In this document: piece by piece, positions 23,370 to 61,512 of the stretch | How positions within the stretch are numbered: the first letter of the stretch is position 1 | How the letters are laid out: each line of letters begins with the position of its first letter | Assembly: GCA_029204225.1 (NCBI GenBank) | Contig: CM055113.1 | Coordinates: 18,817,746 to 18,881,745, forward strand | Direction: 5' to 3' | Length of the DNA: 64,000 bases | From: Diphasiastrum complanatum | Lineage: Eukaryota > Streptophyta > Lycopodiopsida > Lycopodiales > Lycopodiaceae | Notes under the pieces: model-generated | Told to the model about the DNA's origin: nothing | The model's database searches: none | What the model saw: the letters and a program-made list of their open reading frames with translations, nothing else | Translations under genes and position numbers: made by a program

Positions 23370-23800
23370 TGCCAATTAGCCATAATGGTCAGAAAGGAAG
23401 GTACAATGATGGGCTAGAAGAGAGAGGGAGGGACAATGATGGAGGGACAACGATGGAGGGACAGGATCAGGGAGGGACAGGATCAGCGAGGGACAAGGGA
23501 CAAGGAGTGGTGGTCAGCGAGGGCAACAAGGGACAGGTAGCGAGGATGTGAGGGTCAGTGAAGGACAAGCACGAGGGACAAGATCAGCGATGGAGGGACA
23601 GGATCAGTGAGGGACAGAACAGGGAACGATGGTCAGGCAGCGAGGGACAAGGAGCGATGGACAGGCAGCGAGGAGCAAGGGTCAGGCAGCGAGGAACAGG
23701 GAGCGATGGACAGGCAGCGAGGAGTGATGGTCAACAAGGGAAAGGCAGAGAGGGACATGCAGCGAGGGACAGGAGGGCGCCGCCATAGCTGCGAGAGAGA
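23370..23800. repeat. GAGGGACAGGATCAGCG-like degenerate minisatellite
   Basis: Many imperfect copies of GAGGGACAGGATCAGCGAGG and GCAGCGAGGxACAxGGAGCG, 14-20 bp apart. Long Arg/Gln/Gly-rich frames here come from the repeat and are not considered genes. Confidence 0.75.
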
Positions 23801-23818
23801 GGTAGGGCGCCCTCCATA

Positions 23819-23822
<4 letters not shown>

Positions 23823-23874
<52 letters not shown>

Positions 23875-24130
23875 AGAGATTTATTAATGTCTTTTCCGTG
23901 CGGAGGCATATAAAACAAATAAGTGCATATCAAGTGTGTTGAACAAGTGGGAGCGTATGAAAACGTCTCCGAATTCGTAAAAGAAAGTGCATCTAAGACT
24001 AAGTACAAATACCACTAACAAAGAAACAATATATGTATGAAACATGAAATAGCTGTGTATGATGGTAAAAAGCCTTAGATCATGTCCTGGAAATGATGGT
24101 GATGCTGCTGCTGGATGTAATACGAGTTGT
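23823..24130 (-). mobile_element. Retroelement 3' end with (TC)n tail
   Basis: Read on the minus strand, the segment ends GGAGACGTTTTCATACGCTC (about 23950-23970), a TATGCctccGCAcG hairpin, AAAAGACATTAATAAATC and (TC)n (23823-23871). The last 120 bp match the insertion in the left hAT copy (39749-40108). No coding sequence is seen, so it may be a SINE or a 5'-truncated LINE copy. The upstream limit is not defined. Confidence 0.6.
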
Positions 24131-25079
24131 AGTAGGATCTAAGGCTGGGGTAAGTTGTTGACATCGAGTGTGGGAGGGACCTCTCTTCATGCTAGGACGA
24201 GTAGATCTGGCTATAGGGTAATGCTGGGAGGTGCACTATCTCTGAGCTTTGTGGGAAGTCATATCATCATCATCATCCTCATCATCCTCTGGATCTTTGG
24301 TTGTGGTCGTGTGTCATTGAAGTGGGACCTTCCAATTGGAATTAGAGCCATGTTAATGGCAAAGAGGAAATAGATCTGAAATCTGAGACGACTCTTTGAT
24401 TAGATCTGTCTTGTTGATAAGAGCGGGCATCTAGTTTGTTGTAGAGAGAAAAATCATTGCAGAAGTTTAGATAATCCTTGTGGAATAGAGAGCATCTAAA
24501 TTCTATAGTTTGAAGAGTCTAAAAAAGGTTGAATTTGAAAAATAATGGTTGAGGGATGATTCATCAAAATAACATGTTAGAAACATCAACACATGTACAA
24601 CTATAAACACATCTTTCTCTCTCTTTCTCTCATGAGTTTTAATAAGGATCCTAGTTTGAATGTAATGTTAATGTTAATCTTTATTTTGATTTTTGAACAA
24701 GGAAGTAAAGGTTGGTGTGAATGCAGCCTTAAATGGTTACCTTTACAACATGAAAGCAACTTATGTGAATATAATATTATGGAATTCTAAATTTTAGGAT
24801 GCTAACTTGATTTTTAAAGGTGGTTTGGTTAGTTTTAAATATCTCAATTAGGCCAATGAAAAAGACAGATTGCACATTGGCCCTAAGACGAGGATGGTGT
24901 GAGGATTTCTCTTATTTTATGAACTTATATAGTTGGCTTCTCATTTACGTTCTAGTGTTTGTAATCGAAAGGAAAAGTGTGAAGATGTAAAATTGATTTG
25001 AATGTGTACTAAGTGTTGTAAATTTGCAGGTGAAGCACATGCTTTGTACCTAGATTGAAGAATCGTTTAGCAATCAATT
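24131..25079 (+). other. Sequence upstream of the UTP25-like gene
   Basis: No coding element recognised. A possible 5'-leader splice acceptor (TTTGCAG, about 25023-25029) is followed by a four-codon upstream frame ATG CTT TGT ACC TAG (about 25039-25053) before the main ATG. A TATA-like ACTTATATAG lies at about 24922. The transcription start is unknown. Confidence 0.35.
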
Positions 25080-51551
<26,472 letters not shown>

Positions 51552-52223
51552 GTACGTCAGAACAGTGATCTTGCTCCACTGATATTGCTCCTAAGAGAGA
51601 TAGTTCCTTTTGACAGAGAGTGTCTGTAATAGTTTCTCTAACATCACCTGTTTGTTCAATGCTTGAAGGATGTTTTTCTGCAGTGTGAGAGTAGATATTG
51701 TGCATGTGTTTTTCTGTCATTACGGTTTTTGTGGTACATAGGGTTAATTTAGTGAAGAGTTGTATGCATTGTCATCGTTGGTCGGTCAATGCTAGATTTC
51801 CTGGCACTTTACCCACCATGGAAATTTCATCTGATAGGCTATATTGTTGATCAGGTGATGCTAGATTTCCTGGCAGTTTACCCAACCTTGAAGTTTCATC
51901 GAAGTTAGAGAGGACCTAGTTTTCAAAGTCACTAGTGAAGGAATAGAATGCATACTTAATATATGTTCTTGTCTGAATGCAAATGAATGCCTCTTCATTC
52001 TAATTTTAAAGCCTAGTAAGAGAGCTGTTGAAATTGTCACGTCCACCTGATTGATCAAAATTGGTTCTTCTTGAATTGCCACATCTTCTTGGAAATCGGC
52101 GTCTACCATGGCCACCCTCAGCAATTGATTGATCTTAAGCCTAAGTTTTCTCTTCTTTGTTGCTCTTATATCAACAAGCCTCCTAATTCATCATAGGTGG
52201 ATACTGTGTTCACTGTTCCATGC
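51552..52223. other. UTP25-like intron 7, start
   Basis: No exon or element recognised. Contains a short duplicated phrase GATGCTAGATTTCCTGGCA (near 51790 and 51860). Confidence 0.45.
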
Positions 52224-55200
52224 AAGGTTGCATCCCGATTCGAATAGGTCGATTAGAACCGGCCGGTTTGAACCGATTCTTTGAGGTTCGAACCGCCAAG
52301 CCAGGTTCGAATCGGAAAACGGTTCGAACCTTTTTTTTTCCAATTCTTCAAAAAAAAAGTCAAATATTCACTGATAGTATAGATACTTAAATTTTATTAG
52401 CTGAACAATTTCAATCTTCCTCTAAATTTACAGATATCAGAATTCAGGATAATCAGATCTCTTGTGACGGTGTGCACTGTGACCTGTCGTATCAAGATTC
52501 AAAACAGAATTTACAGAAATTAGAATGACATTATGACCCAAGTTTAAGAGAACTGCAGTAAGTTGAAACTTGAAAGTTCAAAGTTGTAAGTTGTAAGTTG
52601 TAACTACTAACTTGTAACCATATCCTGGCCCAGTGGCCCCAGCCCCTACTACCCAGGTACAAGGATCTGCTAAGTGCTCACTTGACACTGGCAATTGCTT
52701 GCTAAGGAGACTCAGGACTGTGAGTGACAAGTGTGGAGTAAGTTGTAACGACTCACGAGTTGGAACTTGCCAGTGGCCACTTGGACGTTGCCGGTTGGAA
52801 CTCAAGGTTTAGAAATTAGGAGCTTGGAGTATAACTGAAATTTGAGCTCAGAGGCTAGAGCTGAATCCTGATAATAGACTATAGTTATTAGTGACCACTG
52901 ACTACTTAGTACTAAGTTCTAACTACTAACTAGTGAGTCGTGACCACGGTCCACTTACTAGTCTGATACATACTACAGTGATCACTGATCAGTGATATGG
53001 ATAATGGCAGGCTGCAGCTACTAGCTAGGTACTAGGTAGAGTCTAGAGTCTAGACCCGGGACCATACTACGTAGTATGTAGGTACTAGGTACTAGGACTG
53101 TAGATTGTAAATTGTAATTTTGTTTCAAAGTTGAAAGTTGAAGTTCAAACTTATTTGCAAATTGCAATGTCGAGATCGGAGAAAAGAATAAACAAGAAGG
53201 TTATGACAATGTTTGAGAAAGCCAAAAAAATTTAGGTTAGAAACTTAGATCTTCAGGAATCAGAAACTTGAAACTTGAGACTAGAATTCTAGAATCCATA
53301 ATATATCATGATTCATGAATCATAACATAAATGATAATAGTAAATACATATGCCCTCATGAGTCCGGTCACCAATGTAATGGGCGATGTGTCTGATGATA
53401 AATCATGATGTGTACATACTACACTGTAAACAACTCAAGAGTCAATGCTCATCTAGTGACATGAACATCTACAGACTAGTAACTACAATGATCTAATGTA
53501 CAATCATCTGACATCAATGAGCACTGAGCAGGCTGCAGTGAGCACTCTAAGCTCTCCTACGCCTAAGTCTCCTCCCACTCGTTGGTGCTGTGGAGCCTGC
53601 TGTGGCCTCTCGAGTGGTAGGCTCAACTGCGAAATCCTCAACAGAGGAAGAGGTATGATGCCCCTCATCCTCATCCCCGCCCTCCTCGGACTCCTCATCC
53701 TCATACTCCTCCTCCTCTGAGGACTCTGACCTTGACGATGCCTCAGACTCAGACTCAGACTCGTCCTCGGGGCTATGAGCACGGGAGCTGCTACCCTCTC
53801 CTACCCTCCTCCTACGCTCTGCTCGAGTGACAGGTCCTGCACAGTGCACACAAAGAGGGACAAACGTGTTTTTGCCTGCAAATTAGTAAATTACGATAAT
53901 TAGTAACTTTGAACTTCGAAAAGTTAATTCAAGACCTTAGACAATTCTAATTTCTCACCTGCACTCTGCATGGCCTCCTCATGGAGGAATGCGTACATGT
54001 TCTCCTTTGACTGGTCTCTCGGTGGCAACTCTGGAACCTTTGCCACATCGATTAGATCGGGATTAACCTACGCACATGTCACAATGCACATTGAAATCAA
54101 GACAAAATTTGGAGGGCCGAGTCCCGACAAACGTTTAAATTTAGCTACAGTCCTGAGTCTAGTATTTACTTAGTACTATTATGTATGATCTATTTAGTAT
54201 CTACTGAGTCCTGACTGCCAACTGGGTCCTGCCACCTGGGATGATGGATCACATGTTAAATTTAGAAATCATAATTTATGGCTTACAAGTTACCTGGATA
54301 GGCTCTGCGGTGGTCTGGAGTCTACCCAAAAGTCTCAAGTTGGCGTGTACGTACACCAACCTCTCCAACTGTGCTGATGATAGTTGATACCTCTTCTTCG
54401 TGTGAATCATGACTCCAGTTCCTCTCACAAGCGACTGCAGTGCAGTCCTGTGAGAGAATCCTGATGGCAAGGCGACGCAATTTGGGGACATGAACCCCAA
54501 ACTTCGACCACCATGACATGGGACGTAGCTGGCCTGAATCACAGTTCAAGGGGCAGTTAGTACTTACTACTAGCAAGTTGCAACCAAGTTCCAAGTTCCA
54601 ACAAGTTACAATATGATTGACTAACTGTGCAGTGAAATGTGAAGTAACAAGTTTAAACTGCAATGGACCATGCCACATGGTCAGTTTATTACCCTCTCTC
54701 AAAAGCGCCGGGCCAGTGGCGAACTCCAAGGTCTCCAGCCTGAAAATCTGAAGCTCATCCAGCAGGTTATCCTGCTCGCGTACATCAGAATAAACTTGGG
54801 AGATATAGGCATTCCAGCCATCCCTGAGCTCCCTATCTGTGAACTGCTCCTCATTCCTCCAAAGTGGACGGAGTATGTGGGCCATGGCATGCAGGGGCCT
54901 ATGAAACCACTCCCACCTGCTCAACCAAAGGAGCCGGACCTCCGCAAGCCTGCAAGAATCAAGATTGAAGACACAGTAATAATTATACAATATAGTACAA
55001 TGTACATGATAGTACATAATACTGCATACTACTCTCTACATACTACATTTGAAATTTGAATCTTGATATACCTCTATGGGCTAATGGTTGTGCAAAGCCT
55101 CAATAGCTCGCCCAGCCTGTCCATGAACTCATACAAGAGGCCCAATGTGCAGCCCTCTCGATCTGTAAGGCGGCGCAGGACAGTGTAGATGGGCTATAGG

Positions 55201-57636
55201 CCCACCACAATGGATCGAGCCTCATCTCAAAATGGTGAATACATAACGGTCCGCTTGAATCTCTTACTCTTGGGCTCCTGTGACGGCCTCCACTGCGCCC
55301 AGTCAACGGCAACAACCATCTGCCCCAAGCCCTGATGAACTTTCAGCAGTCGTTCCAGGACCAGGAACATAAATGCAAACCTGCATAGGGCACATTGCAC
55401 AAGTGACAAATTCTAAGTTCTAACTTCTGACAAGAGTCAAGACAATACATGTCACATGCACCATTGCATGAAGTATTTACCACTACTAACTAAACAGTAA
55501 ATACTTACCAACAGTCTACAAAAGCGCATTCAAGAATCAAATTTGAGTTGCAACTTGCAACTTGCATACTTGGTGGGGGCAGGTTTCAAGACATCCAAGG
55601 TGGACTGTCTCTTCAACATGGCTAGGACCCTAGGCTTCTTCGTGACAAATCTCACCAAGAACCGTGCAGTACGCACCACCTCCGCAATCCATGGAATCTT
55701 GGCCACATCCTCGACCAACAACTCCAGGCAGTGTGCAGCACAAGGTGTCCAAAAGATGTGGGGGTAGGTCTCATTAACGAGCCTACCCATGGAGACGCAG
55801 TTTGACGCATTATCTGTGACCACCTGCACAACCACACAATGAAATGTGCATGACTTTGGAATTCCGAATTCAAGACTCAAGTGCTCAGTGGCAAATGCTT
55901 AGTGAACCATAATCCATTGTTAATCAATCCAAAATCGCCATTGAACAATGAACATTCAACATTGACATTTACAAATTAGTAATTACCTAATACCATTTAA
56001 CATTATAGGTAAACCGTAAATACTAAATTGTAATAAGTATAATATATATACCTGTACAACGTGCTGTGGTCCGACCTCCTCAATGGTAGCTCGAATATGT
56101 GAGAACATGTAGTCGCCTGTGACTGCCTCCCCAGAGGTGTCGATGGATCTGAGAAACATCGTCCCCATGCACGAAGACACTAGGATATTCAATATGTGGC
56201 GCCTCCTCGTATCGCTCCAACCATCAGATATGATGGTGCAACCATACCTAGTTGAAAGTTCACAGGTGACAAGTCAGTGGACCGTGGTCACGACTCACAT
56301 TGCATTGTTGTAGTGTTGCACAAGTTACAGGTGACAGAACAAGATGATAGATCCAAGAGGATAGATCTTAAATTGTAATTCAAATTTCATGGCAAATTCC
56401 AATGATAAATGATCATTTGAATATTGACAAATTACAATCATGATTCATGATTCATGATTAAACATAAATAGCTCGCTGCAATTAACAAGTAATAAGTATG
56501 CATTGTGGCATGCCGCATGTGCACTGCCAGTGGCCACCACATGGCACAATGTATGAAAAGTTAAAACTTAATGTACAAATTACAATGTACATACTTATTA
56601 CTACATAATACATAATACATAATACATATCAATGATCTCAGATCAATCATCATAAAGTCTTTAAAGTTTAGAGTGCATAAAGTTAAAAGCAAGTAGGACG
56701 TACTGGGCCCATGCCTTCCTGAGAGGCTCTAGCTTTTGGTCAACAGAAGCCCGCTCATCAACAAGCCCCTTCGTTCTCAGGTGCTCGCAAGATGGCCCCT
56801 GCCACACCTGCCCAATCGCACTCACCGCACTCATCACCCTCCTCCATGCCGGGGTCCTAGCCAGATGAAATGGTATATCGCAGATGTAGAACAACTGTCC
56901 AACGACAACCTCTGCCTCTGCCATGGCTCTGGGAGCGAAGCTGGACACATAGTACTCCCTACCCCCCATTTGTGTCGTGCGGCCCCGTCTACCTCTCCCT
57001 CTCTCAGGTGGATGATGTGGTGCCGGTATGGTCATGGCTGGAGGTGGTGTTGAAGATCCTGCACCAGAAGGCGGGCAGGCCGGGTACTAGGCCCTGCCTC
57101 ATCTGCAGCTCTGTCCTCTGGGCCATGGGAAGCGAGGGGTGAGGGGATGGCAACTGGGGGGCGTGATGTGGTGGCCTCTGGGTGTGTTGCCGTGACTGCA
57201 TCTCGATCTGCCAAAAAAGACAAATTTGAAATTACAATACAATTTAGAAATTAGATGATCAATGAAATTGAAACTTCAAACTTGATGTATCATGTGAGTC
57301 AAAACTTAACTTGATCAATGTTTGAACTTTGAAGTGTAAGAGTCTTAGAGTTGAATGTTTACCTCTTGGTTTGGGCCCCATTCACGAAGGGCCAACCTCC
57401 TCCGATGCGATAGGAGTGAGTAGCGTGTCAGGAGCATGCATGCAAGGGGCAATCTCGTACCCCCTCATACGTAACAAATGTGCCCTGATGCGTGTGGGCT
57501 CTCCAGTGTAAGACTGGTGACAGTATCTGCAAGTCCATCTCTTCGTGCCCAATGTGCCATAGGCCGCAACGATGGTGACGTGAGCCCACAAGGGATCCCT
57601 ATCTCTCGGCATGGTGGCCCTCTCTCTCTCTCTCTG

Positions 57637-57714
<78 letters not shown>
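52224..57714 (-). pseudogene. Third hAT element with decayed transposase
   Basis: Minus strand, high to low: BED finger exon from ATG at 57612 ('RWTCRYCHQSYTGEPTRI', 'RAHLL'); Arg/Gly-rich linker and 'VVVGQLFYICDIPFHLAR' (56661-57035); core 'MNILVSSCMGTMFLRSID' (about 56190) and 'VVTDNASNCVSMGRLV' (about 55810), 'HIFWTPCAAHCLELLVED'; 'FAFMFLVLERLLKVH' (about 55380); 'DREGCTLGLLYEFMDRLG' (about 55130-55160); 'RWEWFHRPLHAMAHILRP' (about 54890); 'ILSQDCTAVACERNWS' (about 54430); acidic, Arg-rich C-terminus (53547-53849). Stops near 55227 and 55200 break the frame. The low-coordinate end has GGTTCGAACCG-like repeats (52245-52330). The other terminus is not found. A different family from the 39-49 kb pair. 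Confidence 0.7.

Positions 57715-57717
<3 letters not shown>
57620..57717. repeat. (TC)n followed by (AC)n microsatellite
   Basis: TC run 57620-57648 (one interruption) and AC run 57649-57717, next to the BED-finger exon of the third hAT. More AC words continue to about 57985. Confidence 0.95.
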
Positions 57718-57719
<2 letters not shown>

Positions 57720-59731
57720 GATTTCTCTAAGTTTCAAGTTCTAACTAGACTCTAGTAACTACTAACTCGGACTAACTCGTAAGTTCTAACTTCTAACTTC
57801 TAACTAATTAGCTACCCAGGTCCCACACCCCTCTCACAATGCCCACTGCCCAGGCCCCACATTGAACCCCATCAAGATTCAACACATAGTGCACACAATG
57901 TCACACACACACAAAATATCACACAGTGCTGAGTGCACACACACTGACACACACAAACACACACACACAGTGCACACACACAATCTTAGTGTTCAAGCCT
58001 CACACAAATTGATATTTGAATCAGTGTCTATAAGTAGTAGAGTAAAAGGTCAAAGGTTACTAATTCCATTTTGATTGGAATAGAAGTAAGTTTGATTAGA
58101 ATTTAAGTCTGAGAGTTCTGTATTTGATCAACCTAATCTTAGTTTTAGTACTAGGATTAGAGAGGGGTTGATTGAGTGGTAGAAATTATGTAATTGGAGG
58201 TAAGATGGATTGGAAAACTACTGAGAGTGAATTTTATTCGTCTTAGAGATTTTTTCCGGATATGTTATTTACTCATGAGAAATAGAAAATATTTTGTAGC
58301 TGAGTTACAAGATCTCAGTGAGATATGTGAGTAACATATGTGGGTTCTGGAGGAATCTGCTAGGTAAGAATGTGTTTATGTACTGGATCATAGTGAGATT
58401 ATTCTCATATGTGCACGATTAATCTTGTCTGAATCTACTGTGCAATCCTAGTTACTAAGGTTAACTGGTGCACTTAACCTAGTCGGTGAACATGAACATA
58501 TGATCAAGTATTGTTTTGACAGATACTTGCAGAGTTAACAAATATTTGTATGGAAGATTTATGGATTAACTTATAAATGATTTGGCTAAGAATCTAAATG
58601 TGGTGTCATACTAGTATAATTGAATTCTTCACCTAGACATTTGAGATTTCTAAATTATTGGCAATTAACTTGAGTAGTCGATTACTCCAGGATGAAGTCT
58701 ATTGGTAAAACGATCAGTGTGATGTGGATTCACTGGGAACTGATGGTTTTTGAATTATATGGCTTGTAAGACGCATGATTAGTGAATCATTTTGGTTCAT
58801 TAGTTAAAATTATGTGCATTGGATATACAGTATTCTTGGGATAGAGTACTCCTTAGTTAAGGAATAGACTCAGCTCATTTAGTAATTGTATCCCAGAGAG
58901 CTCAATTGGATAACGAATCTTAATGAATCCAAGAATAATAACTGAATTGATTTTCAGCAGGACTTTGGGTATCTAGATGTGATTCTGGATTGTAATCTAA
59001 AGTTTTTGTAGTTGAAGATGATTGTCATTTTGGTATGCGTTCAGTCTTTAATTACCAGCTGGTTATAGAACTTGAATCTTGCACTTCAGTTAAAGAATCA
59101 TGATTTGGAAGTATTACTAAATCTAGTATTTTCTTAATGGAAAGATTTTGGAATGACTCTTACTTTTCTTGGGTTATGTTAGACATATACTCCAGTATTC
59201 TGTAAATGATTAAGTATGGTTTGGGTTTCAGGAAATTATGATTGACGAATCATATGAATCTAAGTATTTATGGTTGACGAATCATAAATAGATACTTAAT
59301 TATTGTCTGAGGATTATAAGAAATGGTGATGATTCTTAAGTGTGATGATTAATTCTTGATCTATTTTTTGAGTAAGAATTAAAATCAGTGTTTTCAATCT
59401 CTCTACTCCAGTATTTTATTTGAGAATCTATGGATCTCACAGATATTCTCACAAGATAAGTATTTTATTTGTGGAGAATTTAATTTATCTAGTGGATGTT
59501 ATTCTGCTACACTTTATGGTCTGTAGATGCTTGAGTACAGTTCTTCATTTGATTGGATCTTCAATTATCATAGGAGACAAACAAGCCTATTAAGATGAAT
59601 GAATGCTATTTTCTTGCATTTGGTGTTAGAAACAGAGCATTTAACTCAAAGGAGTATTTGGGATACTCAAGTTAAAGGAATTCTTGTAATTCTTTCCTGT
59701 TTAAGAGAGCTTCTAAGGATAGAAGCAGTTT
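57720..59731. other. AT-rich spacer, no gene
   Basis: Two kilobases without coding sequence. Because it ends in a polypurine run directly before an LTR, it may be the 3' untranslated part of an upstream gypsy copy, or simply host intron. Confidence 0.4.
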
Positions 59732-59744
59732 AAAGAGGGAAGAA
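59732..59744 (+). promoter_or_regulatory. Polypurine tract before LTR
   Basis: AAAGAGGGAAGAA directly before TGTTATGTCC. Such a tract normally primes plus-strand DNA before a 3' LTR, yet here the LTR is followed by a PBS and gag. Confidence 0.5.
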
Positions 59745-60617
59745 TGTTATGTCCATGGCCAATAAGTAGTATTCAGTATACTCCTAGCCTTGGATACACG
59801 GTACTTCAGTAAATCAAGCTGTTAGTTATGCCACGTCATATTGGATGTGACCCGAAAGTAACTAATATCTTTGTGAGGCCCAGAACATAGTAAATGGAGT
59901 TTAGACAAGGTATGAGACAGTGTATGCATGTGTAGAGTTATCAATAGCAATTTTATGAATAGTTGGTCCATGCTTAGGACTCTATTCTAGGTGAATCTAT
60001 GTATAGGGAACTTAGGGCTATGCATGGCTATGTGCCTAGGTTGCTTTTGGCTCTATATATTGAGGCCAAACTCGCCCTACTTCTCATTGTGATCATTGAT
60101 TCATTGCCAGGGTTTCACTCTACCTTCATGCTTCTTATTCATTGGCTTGGGGGTGAAGCTTCTAGAGTTGATTGGTTGCTTCTACTTGGTTGGGTGGTTG
60201 CTCCGTAGTGTGTTTTCCATTGTGTTTTGTCTAGTAAGTAGGATCTTGAGGGAGCTTCCTGTTACGAGCTCGTAACCAGTGCCGAACCCTAGAGAACACA
60301 GATAGGTCAGATACCACAGTCAGGGTCGTGTCCAGCGTACATGACCAACAGGGCAAGACAGTGTGAGTAGTGTGCCCCAGCACGGTCCATAGCCATGGCG
60401 GGCCTAACACAGCCTAGGGACCCTGTCAGCAGGATAGGGCCCCCAGTTGGGTCCCGACGTGCAGTCGGCCACGTCAGTGCCACGTGGCCGACACTTGGCA
60501 GTAGCATGCTACCAGTCCTCACACTGGGCTAGGAGGGGCTTACTCTATATCAGGGAGTAGGCAAGGTTGGGTGGATCAATTAGTGTTTGCCCTACTGTGG
60601 TGTTAGGATCTATTACA
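59745..60617 (+). repeat. 5' LTR of gypsy element
   Basis: Starts TGTTATGTCC, ends TCTATTACA, one base before the primer site. 873 bp. TATA-like CTCTATATATTG at 60051-60062 would be the promoter. The second LTR lies beyond the window. Confidence 0.75.
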
Positions 60618-60618
60618 C

Positions 60619-60631
60619 TGGTATCAGAGCC
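60619..60631 (+). promoter_or_regulatory. Gypsy primer binding site
   Basis: TGGTATCAGAGCC, initiator-tRNA-Met type, one base after the LTR. Confidence 0.85.
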
Positions 60632-61512
60632 ATCTCCATCCTAGGGAGTTCAGGAGCAACAGTAGAGAAAGCTATCAGAAGATAGGAAAGATCTGGGAGA
60701 TTCTCAGAAAAGAATAGAGGAGGAAAATCGCTGTAGGATCAGCTTTCTAATCCTCCAATTTGCTGGATTTCTCAGTAGTTTGGAAGCATATCTTTTACAA
60801 TAGCTTCAGCGCTGAAAAATCAGTTTCCCTCTCTGATTTTCGAGTGTAGATCACTATGATCTGAGCGGAAATTCAAGAGGAAGGGAAGAGCAGGTCCATC
60901 GCTGTATAGTCAGCCCTCAAATCTGAGTTTCGTATGAAGTTCTGAGTAGATTAGAAGGAGTTCTGATCTGAAATATTGTAGCAGGGCCAGCGCTGGACAG
61001 TAGGGTAGAAATCTCAGAATTTAACCCTGTTTTTCAGAAGTTTTTCAGGAGTCTGAGTTTCAGACTTGCTTGCTACAGACCAGCGACCTACAGGTTGAGA
61101 GTAAATCAGAGAATCAAGGTGATTTCAGAGCTGTAAATTGGACAAATCGGGCCAGACAGGTTGCTGACCAACCAGCGAGGGCAGGGACTTCAAAAATTCC
61201 GGATTTCTTTTTGTAAACTTCCGGTTTTTACTCGGTTTGTTGGAGCCCCACACCTCAAATCAGATCAGTCAGCTACTCAACTCAAGAACCGGGAAATTTG
61301 GCACCGTTTTGAAGCTTCAAACTGGCATTTTCCGGGACAGCAGGTCTGAAATCTTGGGGAAAAGAGCTGAAAGGGTTCCTCTTCATAATCTCTTTGGAAG
61401 TACAGTCCTCAGAAACAGCTAAGTCATCTTTCCTTTCCCTTGTACAGTTGTAAATTAGTCTTTTAGACTTTTTTCCTTCAGAAGTTAAGGTAGCTCTCTT
61501 TCAGTTTCGAAG
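60632..61512 (+). other. Gypsy untranslated leader
   Basis: About 880 bp between PBS and gag start, without a long frame. It holds repeated words of the type CAGxxCCATCGCTGxAxAGTC and GCCAGCGCTGGACAG (about 60890, 60985, 61080, 61165). Confidence 0.6.

Noticed and set aside
23369-23819. Arg/Gln/Gly-rich plus-strand proteins
   Set aside because: Generated by the GAGGGACAGGATC minisatellite, present in overlapping frames.
51552-51629. Natural end of the UTP25-like protein by reading through the exon 7 donor
   Set aside because: The tail loses resemblance exactly at a good donor (CTT|GTACGT) and the family continues for several hundred residues.
57478-58074. Thr-His repeat proteins
   Set aside because: Translations of the (AC)n tract and AC-rich flank.
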